Shown here piece by piece: positions 44,947 to 53,760 of a DNA stretch of 64,000 nucleotides. This DNA comes from GAS188 sp963794475 (GTDB lineage: Bacteria > Pseudomonadota > Alphaproteobacteria > Rhizobiales > Beijerinckiaceae): the NCBI GenBank assembly GCA_963794475.1, contig CAWCDW010000008.1:372001-436000 (forward strand), written 5' to 3'. The notes beneath the pieces are model-generated. The model searched no databases and was not told the origin of the DNA. It saw only the letters and a program-made list of their open reading frames with translations. A program made the position numbers and the translations under genes. Positions within the stretch are counted from its first letter, which is position 1. The number at the start of each line of letters is the position of its first letter.

Positions 44947-47056
44947 TGATCCCCGCTTGCAGGAAGTGCAGGTTGGCATAGCGGCCGTTCGAGCGAATGA
45001 GGTCGTCGTGCGTGCCGTCCTCCACGATGCGCCCGCGATCGATCGCGATGATCCGATCGGCGCGCCGCACCATCGAGAGACGGTGGGCGATGATGAAGAC
45101 CGTGCGCCGCTCGGCCATCCGCCGCATGTTGTCCTGGATGATCCTTTCGCTGTCGTAGTCGAGCGCGCTTGTCGCCTCGTCGAAGATCAGGATGCGCGGG
45201 TCGGTGACGAGCGCGCGTGCGATGGCGATGCGCTGGCGCTGGCCGCCCGAGAGATTGCTGCCGCGCTCGCCGATGATCGTGTCATAGCCTTCCTGCAGCT
45301 CCAGGATGAAATCATGCGCGCCGGCGAGCTCCGCCGCCTTGATGACGTTTTCGATCGACATCGCTGGATCGGCAAGCGCGATGTTGTCGCGAACCGAGCG
45401 GTTGAAGAGCACATCTTCCTGCAGCACGACGCCGATCTGCCGGCGCAGCCAGGCGGGGTCGATCATCGCCAGGTCGACGCCATCGACGAGAACACGTCCC
45501 GTCTCGGGCACGTAGAGGCGCTGCATGAGCTTGGCGATGGTGCTCTTGCCGGAGCCTGACGAGCCGACGAGTCCGACGACCTGACCGGCCTTCATCTCGA
45601 AGCTTACGTCGCGCAAGATCTCGGGCCCGTCGATACGGTAGCGAAAGCCCACATGCTCGAAAGTGACGTCGCCGCGGATCGGCGGAAGGGCGACGCGGCC
45701 CGACGACATCGCCGGCTCCGGGCGGGCGTTGAGAATATCGCCGAGTCGATCGACGGAGATGCGCGCCTGGTGAAAATCCTGCCACATCTGCGCCAGGCGC
45801 AGCACGGGCGCGCTCACGCGGCTCGCGAGCATGTTGAATGCGACGAGCTCTCCGACCGTGAGCTGGCCCTCGATCACGAGCTTCGCGCCGAAGAAGAGGA
45901 CGACGGCCGTGACGATCTTGCTGACCAGCTGAATGGACTGGCTCGCGATGTTGCCGAGGCTCAGCACGCGGAAGCTCGCGGCCACATAGGCGGCGAGCTG
46001 CTCTTCCCAGCGGCGATGCATCTGTGGCTCGACGGCGAGCGCCTTCAACGTCTCGACGCCGGTGATGCTCTCGACGAGGAAGGCCTGGTTTTCCGCGCCG
46101 CGCCGGAATTTCTCGTCGAGCCTCCTGCGAAAGAGCGGCGTCGCGCCCGCCGAAATCCCGATATAGAAAGGGAATGCGCCGATGACGATCAGGGTCAGCC
46201 AAGGCGAGTAGGCGAGCATTACGCCGAGGAAAACGATCGTGAAGAGAAGATCGATGACGAGCGTCAGCGCCGAGCTCGTCAGGAAATTGCGGATGTTTTC
46301 GAGCTCGCGGACCCGCGCGACGGAATCGCCGACCCGGCGCGCCTGAAAATAGCTGAGCGGCAGCGACAGCAAATGGCGAAACAGTCGTGCGCCGAGCTCG
46401 ACGTCGATGCGGTTCGTGGTGTGCGCGAAGAGATAGGTGCGCAGCGTCCCGAGAATCGCCTCGAAGATGGCGATGGCCACAAGCCCGACGACCAGAACCT
46501 CGAGCGTGCTCAAGCCCCGGTGCACCAGCACCTTGTCGATGACCACCTGGAAGAACAAGGGACTCAGGAGCGCGAAGAGCTGCAGGAACAGCGAGGCTGC
46601 GAGCACCTCGCCGAGAAGTCTTCGGTATTTGTGAACCGCGCCCAGGAACCACGTGATGTCGAAACGCCGTGAAAGATCCGAAAGCGAGGCGCGGCGGGCC
46701 ATCAAGACGATGCCGCCGTTCCACAGCGCCTCGAATTCGGCGCGCGACAGCACTTCTGGGCGCGGCATCGAGGTGCGCTGAACCAGGACTTGGTCGTCGC
46801 TCACCTTGCCGAGAATGAGGAAGCCGCCGTCCGCGAGCGCCGCGATGGCGGGGAGCGGGGTGCGCGCAAGCCGGTGCCATTTGGTCTTGAAGGCGCGCGC
46901 CTTGAGCCCGAGTTCCTTGGCGCAGCGGAGCATTTCCGTCACGCCGAGGCTCACCGAGCCGAAGCGGTGCGATATTTGGCCGGCGTCGGCGGCGACGCCG
47001 TGAAGCTGCAGCAGCATGACGAGCGCGCTGAGGCCCGGATCCCTGTCGCTATTCAT
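44933..47056 (-). CDS. Type I secretion ABC transporter with C39-like domain
   Basis: A 707-residue exporter. Residues 1-125 resemble a C39 peptidase domain but lack the catalytic Cys (DPGLSALVMLLQLHG where ECG would be expected) and the His, so it is a non-cleaving C39-like docking domain as in HlyB. The membrane domain spans about 150-440. The ATPase has Walker A GLVGSSGSGKSTIAKLMQRL, signature LSGGQRQRIAIARALV and Walker B ILIFDEATSALDYDS. Followed by hlyD-like and TPR-GT9 genes and preceded by the large surface protein, its likely cargo. Confidence 0.93.
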   Translation of the reverse strand: MNSDRDPGLSALVMLLQLHGVAADAGQISHRFGSVSLGVTEMLRCAKELGLKARAFKTKWHRLARTPLPAIAALADGGFLILGKVSDDQVLVQRTSMPRPEVLSRAEFEALWNGGIVLMARRASLSDLSRRFDITWFLGAVHKYRRLLGEVLAASLFLQLFALLSPLFFQVVIDKVLVHRGLSTLEVLVVGLVAIAIFEAILGTLRTYLFAHTTNRIDVELGARLFRHLLSLPLSYFQARRVGDSVARVRELENIRNFLTSSALTLVIDLLFTIVFLGVMLAYSPWLTLIVIGAFPFYIGISAGATPLFRRRLDEKFRRGAENQAFLVESITGVETLKALAVEPQMHRRWEEQLAAYVAASFRVLSLGNIASQSIQLVSKIVTAVVLFFGAKLVIEGQLTVGELVAFNMLASRVSAPVLRLAQMWQDFHQARISVDRLGDILNARPEPAMSSGRVALPPIRGDVTFEHVGFRYRIDGPEILRDVSFEMKAGQVVGLVGSSGSGKSTIAKLMQRLYVPETGRVLVDGVDLAMIDPAWLRRQIGVVLQEDVLFNRSVRDNIALADPAMSIENVIKAAELAGAHDFILELQEGYDTIIGERGSNLSGGQRQRIAIARALVTDPRILIFDEATSALDYDSERIIQDNMRRMAERRTVFIIAHRLSMVRRADRIIAIDRGRIVEDGTHDDLIRSNGRYANLHFLQAGINDNR

Positions 47057-47095
47057 GGCGATGCTCTCGGCTCAAGCCGCAAGCGGCGCGCCGCC

Positions 47096-50000
47096 TCACC
47101 CGAGGCGGGCGTCCCCCTTGAGAGCTTGGGCATCGAGGCGCGCATTCCTCGGGCTCAATGATGAGGCTTGGACAGGGAACCGAATTCCTCGCCGGTCCCC
47201 GTCATCAGCGAAGACGCGACGATGGGAGCGGTGCCATCCCCTCGCGAGTGGAAGCCCGCGGCGATGAATTGATCGAACAGGGCGGCAAGCTGGATCGGGC
47301 CAGGAGTTCGACAAGGAACCGGGCGAGGTCGGCGACGTCGTGGAGGTCGTCGCCGGAGGATCGGTGACCTGCAAGGCCTTGGAGGCGGAGGTCGCCGTCT
47401 CGCCGGAGGTGGTGTTGCTCGCGCTCACGGTCAAATTCGCGACCGGATGACCCGACCCCGTATAATGTGACGTCAAGGTGAGGCCGGTGAGCGGTGTCCC
47501 CGCCGCGGAAGCGCTCTCGGTGATCGTGTAGGTGTAGGAGAGGGTCAAGACATTGAATTGCCGCGAGACCGTGTCTCCCGCCGGCGCCGTGATCGTCTCA
47601 TAGCTCGGCAGGCCGCTGATCTTCACCGAGACCGTGTCGTCGGAATCGGCGGGGGTCGCGGTGATGCCAAGCCCCACGGAGCCGCCGGCGGTCACGGTCA
47701 ACGCACTGTTCGCGATTGTCAGGAGGGGCGGTTCCGCGGTTTTCTCTTCGTCCACGGTCAGCGCCTTGCTCGCTTGCGGGGCCGGGTTGCCCGCGAGGTC
47801 CGACACATTGGCGGTGACCGTGTAGCTACCGTCGGCAAGCGCGGTGGCTTGCGCCGAGGTCACATTCACCGACCAGGCATTGTTCTGGTCGGTGGTGGTG
47901 TAGCGATCCACCACCGCTTGCGCGCTGTTGAGAATGGCGACCGTTACGCTCTGGCCATTCTCGGCTCCGACCGTGGTGCCGCCGATCGCAAAGCCCGAGG
48001 CGGCGTTGCTCTTCGTGACGACATTGTTGCTCGCGATCGTGTTGATGGCGATCGTCGGCGGCGTCGTGTCGATTTGCAAGATGCCGGCCGGGTTGTAATT
48101 GGTGGCGCCTGAGACATTGGCGTTGTTCGAAGTGGCGTCCTCGATGGTTCCGCCATTGAGATTGAGCGATGATACGATGAGGTCGGCGGTGTTCTGGCCG
48201 GCCGCCACCGTGTAGGTGAAGGTCAAGGCGCCCGTGCCGGAGTTGCTGGCGTAGCTCGCGCTTCCTCCGTCGTTGAGAGCAAGCAACGGTGAGCCCGTCA
48301 CCTTCACCGCCTCGCTGAAGTTGACCGTCAGCGTCACCGTCTTGCTGGCGTCGAGATCGCCATTGCCGTTGGTGATACCTGGCCCCGAGGTCGTGATCGA
48401 GCTCACCATGGGCGCAGGCGTGCCGGTGGTCGTGACGAAAGTGCCGCTCGCACCATCGCTGGCCGCCTGGAAGCTCGAGCCGCCAAGCGTCGAAGCCTGG
48501 AAGGCGAGATCCGCGGTCTGGCTGCCATTCGAGACCTGCAGCACGCCGGTCGATGCGTTGTAGCTGAACGTCGCCCCTGCCGAGGAGAAGCTCTTCAGGT
48601 CGATCTTGTCGCCACTGCCGAAATTCTGAAGCTGCGTCCCCGTGTAAGACGAGGTGCCGACGTTGGCGCCGAAGGACGCGGCATTGTCGACGATCAATGT
48701 GCTGCTGCCCAGGAAACTGATCCTCGAGCCGGCACCGGTCGCGGCCGCCAACTCGAGCGTGCTGCCCGTCTGAAGCTGGAAGAGCCCGGTGCTCGAGGGA
48801 TCGAGCGCGGTCGTCGCATCAAGCGAGCCCGTGATGCTCAAGGTGCCGTTGTCGACGATGCTCGGCGCCGTGTCGGCGCCGCTGAGCGTCCAAACGCCGC
48901 CGGCGTCAGCCGCAAGTGTCTGGAAATTGTTGAAGGAGCCGGTGCCGATGCCGCTGATCGCGCCGGTTCCGCTCGCAAGCTCGAGCGTGTTCGTGCTGCC
49001 GCCAACCGCGATCTTGCCCGTGAACACCGCACCCGGGTCCACGATGAGCCGGTTGGTGCCGCTGCCCGCGAAATCGATCGCGTAAGAGCCACCCGAGATC
49101 GTGCCCGCGTTCGTCACCGTGCTTGCGCCCCCGGTGATGAAGACGCCGAACGAGCTGCCCGAAAGCGTGGCGCCCGCCTGGTTGGTGATGCTTCCCCCGC
49201 CCTCGATGTCAGCGCCCGCCCCGCTCGTCGCGGTGATCAGGCCGGCATTCATGACCGTCACGGCCGCCCCTTGCGAGGCGACGCCGGCGGTCTGGCCCGT
49301 GATCGAGGCGGAAGCATTGTTGGTCAGGCTGCCGCCGGCTTCGAGACCGACGCCATGCGAGCCGGAAATGCTGCCGCTATTTGCCACTATGCCCAAGGCG
49401 CCGCTTGAAAACACGCCGAAACCGCCGCCCGAAATGGAGCCGCCCGAATTGTTCGTGATGCTGCCGCCGCCGCCAAGATCAATACCCGCGCCGCTCGAAC
49501 CCGTTGCAGTGACAATGCCGCTATTGGTGATCGACCCCGAGGCGCCCGACCCGACGTAGATGCCGTTGCTGCCGCCAGTGATGGCCGCGCCCGAGATGTT
49601 CGTGACACTGCCGCCTTTCACAAGAACGACGCCGTCATAGGTTGCGCCGGCGATGCTGCCTTTGTTGGTGATGCTCCCGGCCGCCCCCGTGACGAAGACG
49701 CCGAACCAATTGCCCGTGATCGTGCCGGTCGAATTGTCCGTGAGGACGCCGCCATCGGCAAGGTCGACACCGGCGCCGCCCTTTCCCGAGGCGTTGACGC
49801 CCCCGCTGTTCGTGATCGTGCCCGCTGCCCGGTATTTGACGTAGATGCCGGTGCTCAAGCCCGTGATGTTTGCCCCTGCCGCATTGGTCACCACCCCGCC
49901 GAGGCCGAGGATCACACCGTCATATGTCGCTCCGGAAATACTGCCGTAATTGGCAAGCGTGCCAAAACCGCCCTCGATGAAAGCCCCGAATTTTTGGCCC

Positions 50001-50824
50001 GTGATGGTGCCGGTCGAGGTGTTGGTGACGTTGCCGTTGTTCTCGAGATAGACGCCGGTGCCCTGCGGCCCTGTGCCGGAAATATTGCCGGCATTCACCA
50101 CGGTCGCGCTTTGGTTCTGCGTGAAGACGCCGGTGTTCTGTCCCGTGATCGATCCGGATTGGGTATTGGAAAGGCTGCCCCCACCCGACAGCAGCACGCC
50201 GTGGAAGACTGAAGCAATGCTGCCGGAGTTGGTGATGGTCCCGGCGGCACCGGTGACGAACACCCCAGCCCCCACGGAGCCGGCGCTCGAGATGGTCGCT
50301 CCCGACGAATTGGAGATGTTACCGCCGGCAAACAGAGCCACGCCGTCGTCGACCGTCGCCGTGATGGTGCTCGAATTGATGATCGTGCCGACGGCACCTT
50401 GAATGATGACGCCGTCCTCGCCGCCCGTGATCGAGCTCGCGTTGGTGACGAGGCCGCCCTTCCCCAAGGCGATTCCATAAGCGCCGCCCGTGATCGAGGC
50501 CTGATTCGTGACCGTGCCCGCGCCGCCCGTGATGTAAACGGCGGCACCGACACCTGGCCCCGACCCGATGGTGCCTTGGCTCGAGATCGAGCCGCCCGCA
50601 TTGTTCGTCAGTTTGCCGCCGCCGCGCAGAGCCACGCCATCACCCGCGGACGAGGAAATATTGCCGGCGTTGCTGATCGTCCAGGTGGTGCCGCTTGCGC
50701 CGTCGATGCCGTCGGCACCGGCACCCGTCGAGGTCACGGTCCCGCTGCTCGTGACATAAAGCGGGTTGTCGGCCGTGCCGAGCACAACCGGACCGGTCGT
50801 GCTGCTGCTGATAGTCCGCGACAT
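47096..50824 (-). CDS. Large repeat-rich surface protein, likely type I secretion substrate
   Basis: A 1242-residue protein with no N-terminal signal peptide (MSRTISSSTTGPVVLGTADN), as expected for type I export. Residues 30-620 are over 15 degenerate repeats of the sort GSITNSGSISG-x-GV-GGG, rich in Ser, Thr, Asn and Gly (right-handed beta-helix). About 640-830 includes beta-roll-like motifs (NFGSGDKIDLKSF), then bacterial Ig-like modules (VTLTVNFSEAVKV, TVTANVSDLAGN). No GGxGxD RTX repeats seen. After TSPTSPGSL the reading turns Arg-rich; another frame to 47155 restores a secretion-like end, suggesting a frameshift near 47300. AGGAGA precedes ATG 50824. Probable adhesin. Confidence 0.8.
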   Translation of the reverse strand: MSRTISSSTTGPVVLGTADNPLYVTSSGTVTSTGAGADGIDGASGTTWTISNAGNISSSAGDGVALRGGGKLTNNAGGSISSQGTIGSGPGVGAAVYITGGAGTVTNQASITGGAYGIALGKGGLVTNASSITGGEDGVIIQGAVGTIINSSTITATVDDGVALFAGGNISNSSGATISSAGSVGAGVFVTGAAGTITNSGSIASVFHGVLLSGGGSLSNTQSGSITGQNTGVFTQNQSATVVNAGNISGTGPQGTGVYLENNGNVTNTSTGTITGQKFGAFIEGGFGTLANYGSISGATYDGVILGLGGVVTNAAGANITGLSTGIYVKYRAAGTITNSGGVNASGKGGAGVDLADGGVLTDNSTGTITGNWFGVFVTGAAGSITNKGSIAGATYDGVVLVKGGSVTNISGAAITGGSNGIYVGSGASGSITNSGIVTATGSSGAGIDLGGGGSITNNSGGSISGGGFGVFSSGALGIVANSGSISGSHGVGLEAGGSLTNNASASITGQTAGVASQGAAVTVMNAGLITATSGAGADIEGGGSITNQAGATLSGSSFGVFITGGASTVTNAGTISGGSYAIDFAGSGTNRLIVDPGAVFTGKIAVGGSTNTLELASGTGAISGIGTGSFNNFQTLAADAGGVWTLSGADTAPSIVDNGTLSITGSLDATTALDPSSTGLFQLQTGSTLELAAATGAGSRISFLGSSTLIVDNAASFGANVGTSSYTGTQLQNFGSGDKIDLKSFSSAGATFSYNASTGVLQVSNGSQTADLAFQASTLGGSSFQAASDGASGTFVTTTGTPAPMVSSITTSGPGITNGNGDLDASKTVTLTVNFSEAVKVTGSPLLALNDGGSASYASNSGTGALTFTYTVAAGQNTADLIVSSLNLNGGTIEDATSNNANVSGATNYNPAGILQIDTTPPTIAINTIASNNVVTKSNAASGFAIGGTTVGAENGQSVTVAILNSAQAVVDRYTTTDQNNAWSVNVTSAQATALADGSYTVTANVSDLAGNPAPQASKALTVDEEKTAEPPLLTIANSALTVTAGGSVGLGITATPADSDDTVSVKISGLPSYETITAPAGDTVSRQFNVLTLSYTYTITESASAAGTPLTGLTLTSHYTGSGHPVANLTVSASNTTSGETATSASKALQVTDPPATTSTTSPTSPGSLSNSWPDPACRPVRSIHRRGLPLARGWHRSHRRVFADDGDRRGIRFPVQASSLSPRNARLDAQALKGDARLG

Positions 50825-50869
50825 CGCCCTCTCCTGCTTTCAGGCCAGCAATCCTCGCCCGGCGCGCCG

Positions 50870-52753
50870 TTACACGTGGTAGCCGAGGCGATCCATGACT
50901 GGCTTGAGTATGGGAACGACTGGTTCCAGATGCTTCAGATAATGCCGGTAGCGGAACCGGGATCGGTCGTACACTTTCTCGGTCACCTGCGCATAGCTTG
51001 GCGTATGCGGCACCCGACGATTTTCCTGGAAGTTGACGCACCGTTCATCGAAGGGTTCTCCGACGAAATCGAGAATGCGGCGCAAGTTCCCCGCGACATC
51101 GTCCACCATGTCCTCGTAGCGCACGGGCAGATAACGCAGCGCCATCTGCGCGCGATAGTGATGCACGAGGTCCATGACGAGAACATAGTGGCGCGCGATC
51201 GTCTCGAGCTCGTAGGCGCAGAAATATCCGTGCGTCAGATGGTGCGAGTAAACGGAGAGAATGACGTCGAGCGGGTGACGCAACAAGTGAATGAGAGGTG
51301 CGCGGGGGAAGACGCAGGCGATGAGGCCAAGATGCATTTCATTGAGCGGCATCTTGTCGGTGAAATGGGCGCTGCCTGGCCGGACGATTCCTCTCAGCTC
51401 CACCTTGCGCAGGTAGATGTCACGCAGCTCCTCGAGCCCACGCCGATTGTCCCCCATCCACAGCTCGGCCAGGGCCTCCGGATAGGATAGGGGACTGCCG
51501 AACCAGCGGCCGATCGAATCGCAGCACTCGTTGATGAAGGGAAGCTCGTCGCCGGCCGAGATCCTGGGGTGGCTCGAGAGCGCCTGTTCCATCAGCGTGG
51601 TTCCGGAACGCGGGAAGCCAAGGATGAAGATCGGTTGAGCGCGATCCTCGCGCGGCGGGCAAGGCGGCATCAGGCGAAGCCGTTCGCCGACGAAAAATTG
51701 CCGCAGCCGGTCGGCCATGTCCCGGGCTTCAGTCTCAAGATAGCGTTTGCCCGCGATCTCGCGTGCCCGACGCTTCGCGGCGTCGAAGCAGGCGAAGGCC
51801 TCATCATAACGCGCGAGCTTGTCGAGAATCCGCCCTTTCTCCAAAAGCATGTTGGAGTCGAGGCGTGCGTCCGCGATGTCGCCGCACTTGCCCACTGCCG
51901 TGTCGCTTTCGAGCTCCGCAAGCGCGTCGGCATGCTGGCCCTCGCGCGCCAGAAGCGTCGCGCGCGCGACCTTCACGCCCGGATCGTCGGGACGGATCGC
52001 GGCGGCGCGATCGAGCTTGTCCCTCGCGGCGGCGAAGTTACCGTCCGCTTCCTCGAGCTGTCCCCAGCCGAAGAGCGTCTGGAATATGTCCGGCGCGGCT
52101 TGCGTGGACTTGGTGTAGAGTTCGCGCGCCTCTGCGATCCTGCCTTGGCATTTGAGATTCCAGGCAAGGTTGGCGAGCAGGATCGGATCAGCGTCGCCAG
52201 AGAGCTCGAGCACGCGGCGATAATGGTACTCGCCGATGTGGGGACGCTGCGCTTCGGTGAGGATCATCCCCATCAAATTGTGCGAGCGCGGATGAGTGGG
52301 AGCGAGCCTGATGGCGTTTCGCGCCTGATGCTCGGCGGCCGGCAGATCGCCCTTCTGGAAAAGGAGCATCGCCAATTCCTGGGTGGCGTCGATATTGTTC
52401 GGCTCGAGCGCGACGAGGCGCTGCAGCAAAGCAAAAGCCGCTTGATCCCCGCTGGTGCGCCGCCGCACTTGATAAAGGATCGCGAGCGCTCCGGGGAGGC
52501 GAGGGGCTTTGTCCAAGGCCTCTAGCGCATGCTTCTCGGCCGACGCGATATTGCCGTTGGCGAGGGCTTTCGAAGCTTTTCTGACGAGCCGCTCCAACGC
52601 TTCCCTCGCATTGGGCGGTGCCACATAATTCGGATCGAGATCGCAACACCGCCGTGCCCGCAGGCCACTGCCGCAGGAACAAAGCTCTTGGGCGGGCAGG
52701 CTCGCCGCGGCGCTCGGCACGACCCGTTCCGCCGCGGTTTGCATATCCATCAT
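50870..52753 (-). CDS. TPR-containing sulfotransferase with N-terminal SEC-C-like motif
   Basis: A 627-residue protein. Residues 20-35 hold a SEC-C-like zinc motif (CSCGSGLRARRCC). About 60-330 are TPRs (ASAEKHALEALDKAPRLPGA, AAEHQARNAIRLAPTHPRSH, AARDKLDRAAAIRPDDPGVK). The last 260 residues are a PAPS-dependent sulfotransferase: phosphosulfate loop ILGFPRSGTTLMEQAL and 3'-phosphate site LIHLLRHPLDVILSVYS. It belongs to the TPR-sulfotransferase class related to tyrosylprotein sulfotransferases. The start overlaps the preceding stop as ATGA, and the gene sits directly upstream of the surface protein. Acceptor unknown; a protein target is inferred from the TPRs. Confidence 0.87.
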   Translation of the reverse strand: MMDMQTAAERVVPSAAASLPAQELCSCGSGLRARRCCDLDPNYVAPPNAREALERLVRKASKALANGNIASAEKHALEALDKAPRLPGALAILYQVRRRTSGDQAAFALLQRLVALEPNNIDATQELAMLLFQKGDLPAAEHQARNAIRLAPTHPRSHNLMGMILTEAQRPHIGEYHYRRVLELSGDADPILLANLAWNLKCQGRIAEARELYTKSTQAAPDIFQTLFGWGQLEEADGNFAAARDKLDRAAAIRPDDPGVKVARATLLAREGQHADALAELESDTAVGKCGDIADARLDSNMLLEKGRILDKLARYDEAFACFDAAKRRAREIAGKRYLETEARDMADRLRQFFVGERLRLMPPCPPREDRAQPIFILGFPRSGTTLMEQALSSHPRISAGDELPFINECCDSIGRWFGSPLSYPEALAELWMGDNRRGLEELRDIYLRKVELRGIVRPGSAHFTDKMPLNEMHLGLIACVFPRAPLIHLLRHPLDVILSVYSHHLTHGYFCAYELETIARHYVLVMDLVHHYRAQMALRYLPVRYEDMVDDVAGNLRRILDFVGEPFDERCVNFQENRRVPHTPSYAQVTEKVYDRSRFRYRHYLKHLEPVVPILKPVMDRLGYHV

Positions 52754-53757
52754 GTCATGAACCCGGTTTCGCGACGTACCAGTCCCATGGCCAACCGCTC
52801 GCGCCACCATGCGACGGTCCGTTCCAATCCTTCACGCAGATCGATTCGGGGGCGCCAGCCCGTGTCCTCGTTGAGGCGCCGGCTGTCGGCGAGAAGAGCG
52901 CGAACCTCGGATCCGGCGGGCCGCATCCGTTTCGGATCCTGCACGACCGGGCGCTGGCATTGGGTGGCCTCGAGGACAAGGTCGATGATGTCCTTGACGC
53001 TGACTGCCTTGCCGCTTCCCGCGTTGTAGGGCCTGCCGTATTGGATATTCGCAGCGGTGCCGAGCGCCAGGAAGGCCTCCGCCGTATCCTCGACGAAGGT
53101 GAAATCACGCAAGGGTGAGGTGTCGCCGGTCTGGATGGCGTTGCAGGAGGGATCGAGCGCCTGGCGAATGATCGTCGGAATGATGGCGCGCTCGCTCTGG
53201 CGCGGGCCGAAGGTGTTGAAGGGCCTCAAGATCGCGACGGGAAGCTCGAAGGATCGCGCGAAGGCTTCCGCCATCATGTCGGCGCCGATCTTTGAGGCCG
53301 AATAGGGTGATTGGCCCTGAAGCGGATGGCTTTCGTTGATCGGCATGGTGAGCGCCGTGCCATAGACCTCGCTCGTCGAGGTGTGCACCACGCGCAACGC
53401 GCCATGCTCGCGTGCCGCCTCGAGCACATTCAGCGTGCCGAGCACATTGGTTTCGGCGTAGCTTTGCGCCGCCGCGTAGGAATACGGGATGGCAATGAGC
53501 GCGGCGAGGTGAAAAATGATCTGCTGTCCCTCGGCGAGCCGGCGCACGAAGGCCGAGTCGCGAATATCGCCGCGCACGAGCGTCAGCTTGCCGCGGATTT
53601 CGGCGGGCAAATCGTCGAGCCATCCATGATGGTCGAAGGAATTGTACAAGCAAAGCGCCGTCACCTTGGCGTCGCGCTGCACGAGCTTCTCGGTCAGATG
53701 CGAACCGATGAAGCCGTCGGCGCCCGTGACAAGAACCCTAAGGCCTTTATACTCCAC
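52750..53757 (-). CDS. LegB-like NAD-dependent sugar 4,6-dehydratase
   Basis: A 335-residue extended SDR. NAD motif LVTGADGFIGSHLTEKL, catalytic TSTSEVYG and Y-x-x-x-K in SPYSASKIGADMMAEAFA; LYNSFDHHGWLDDLP and ALIAIPYSYAAAQSY are strongly like LegB/PglF-type 4,6-dehydratases of N-acetylglucosamine nucleotides. Start is GTG 53757 with GGGGGAA upstream, three bases after the phosphoglycosyltransferase stop. It makes a 4-keto-6-deoxy sugar for the DegT aminotransferase. Whether the nucleotide is UDP or GDP is not visible. Confidence 0.85.
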   Translation of the reverse strand: MEYKGLRVLVTGADGFIGSHLTEKLVQRDAKVTALCLYNSFDHHGWLDDLPAEIRGKLTLVRGDIRDSAFVRRLAEGQQIIFHLAALIAIPYSYAAAQSYAETNVLGTLNVLEAAREHGALRVVHTSTSEVYGTALTMPINESHPLQGQSPYSASKIGADMMAEAFARSFELPVAILRPFNTFGPRQSERAIIPTIIRQALDPSCNAIQTGDTSPLRDFTFVEDTAEAFLALGTAANIQYGRPYNAGSGKAVSVKDIIDLVLEATQCQRPVVQDPKRMRPAGSEVRALLADSRRLNEDTGWRPRIDLREGLERTVAWWRERLAMGLVRRETGFMT

Positions 53758-53760
53758 GCT

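Noticed and set aside
47096..50824. RTX-toxin reading of the surface protein
   Set aside because: No GGxGxDxUx nonapeptides could be found; repeats are NSGxI beta-helix turns instead.
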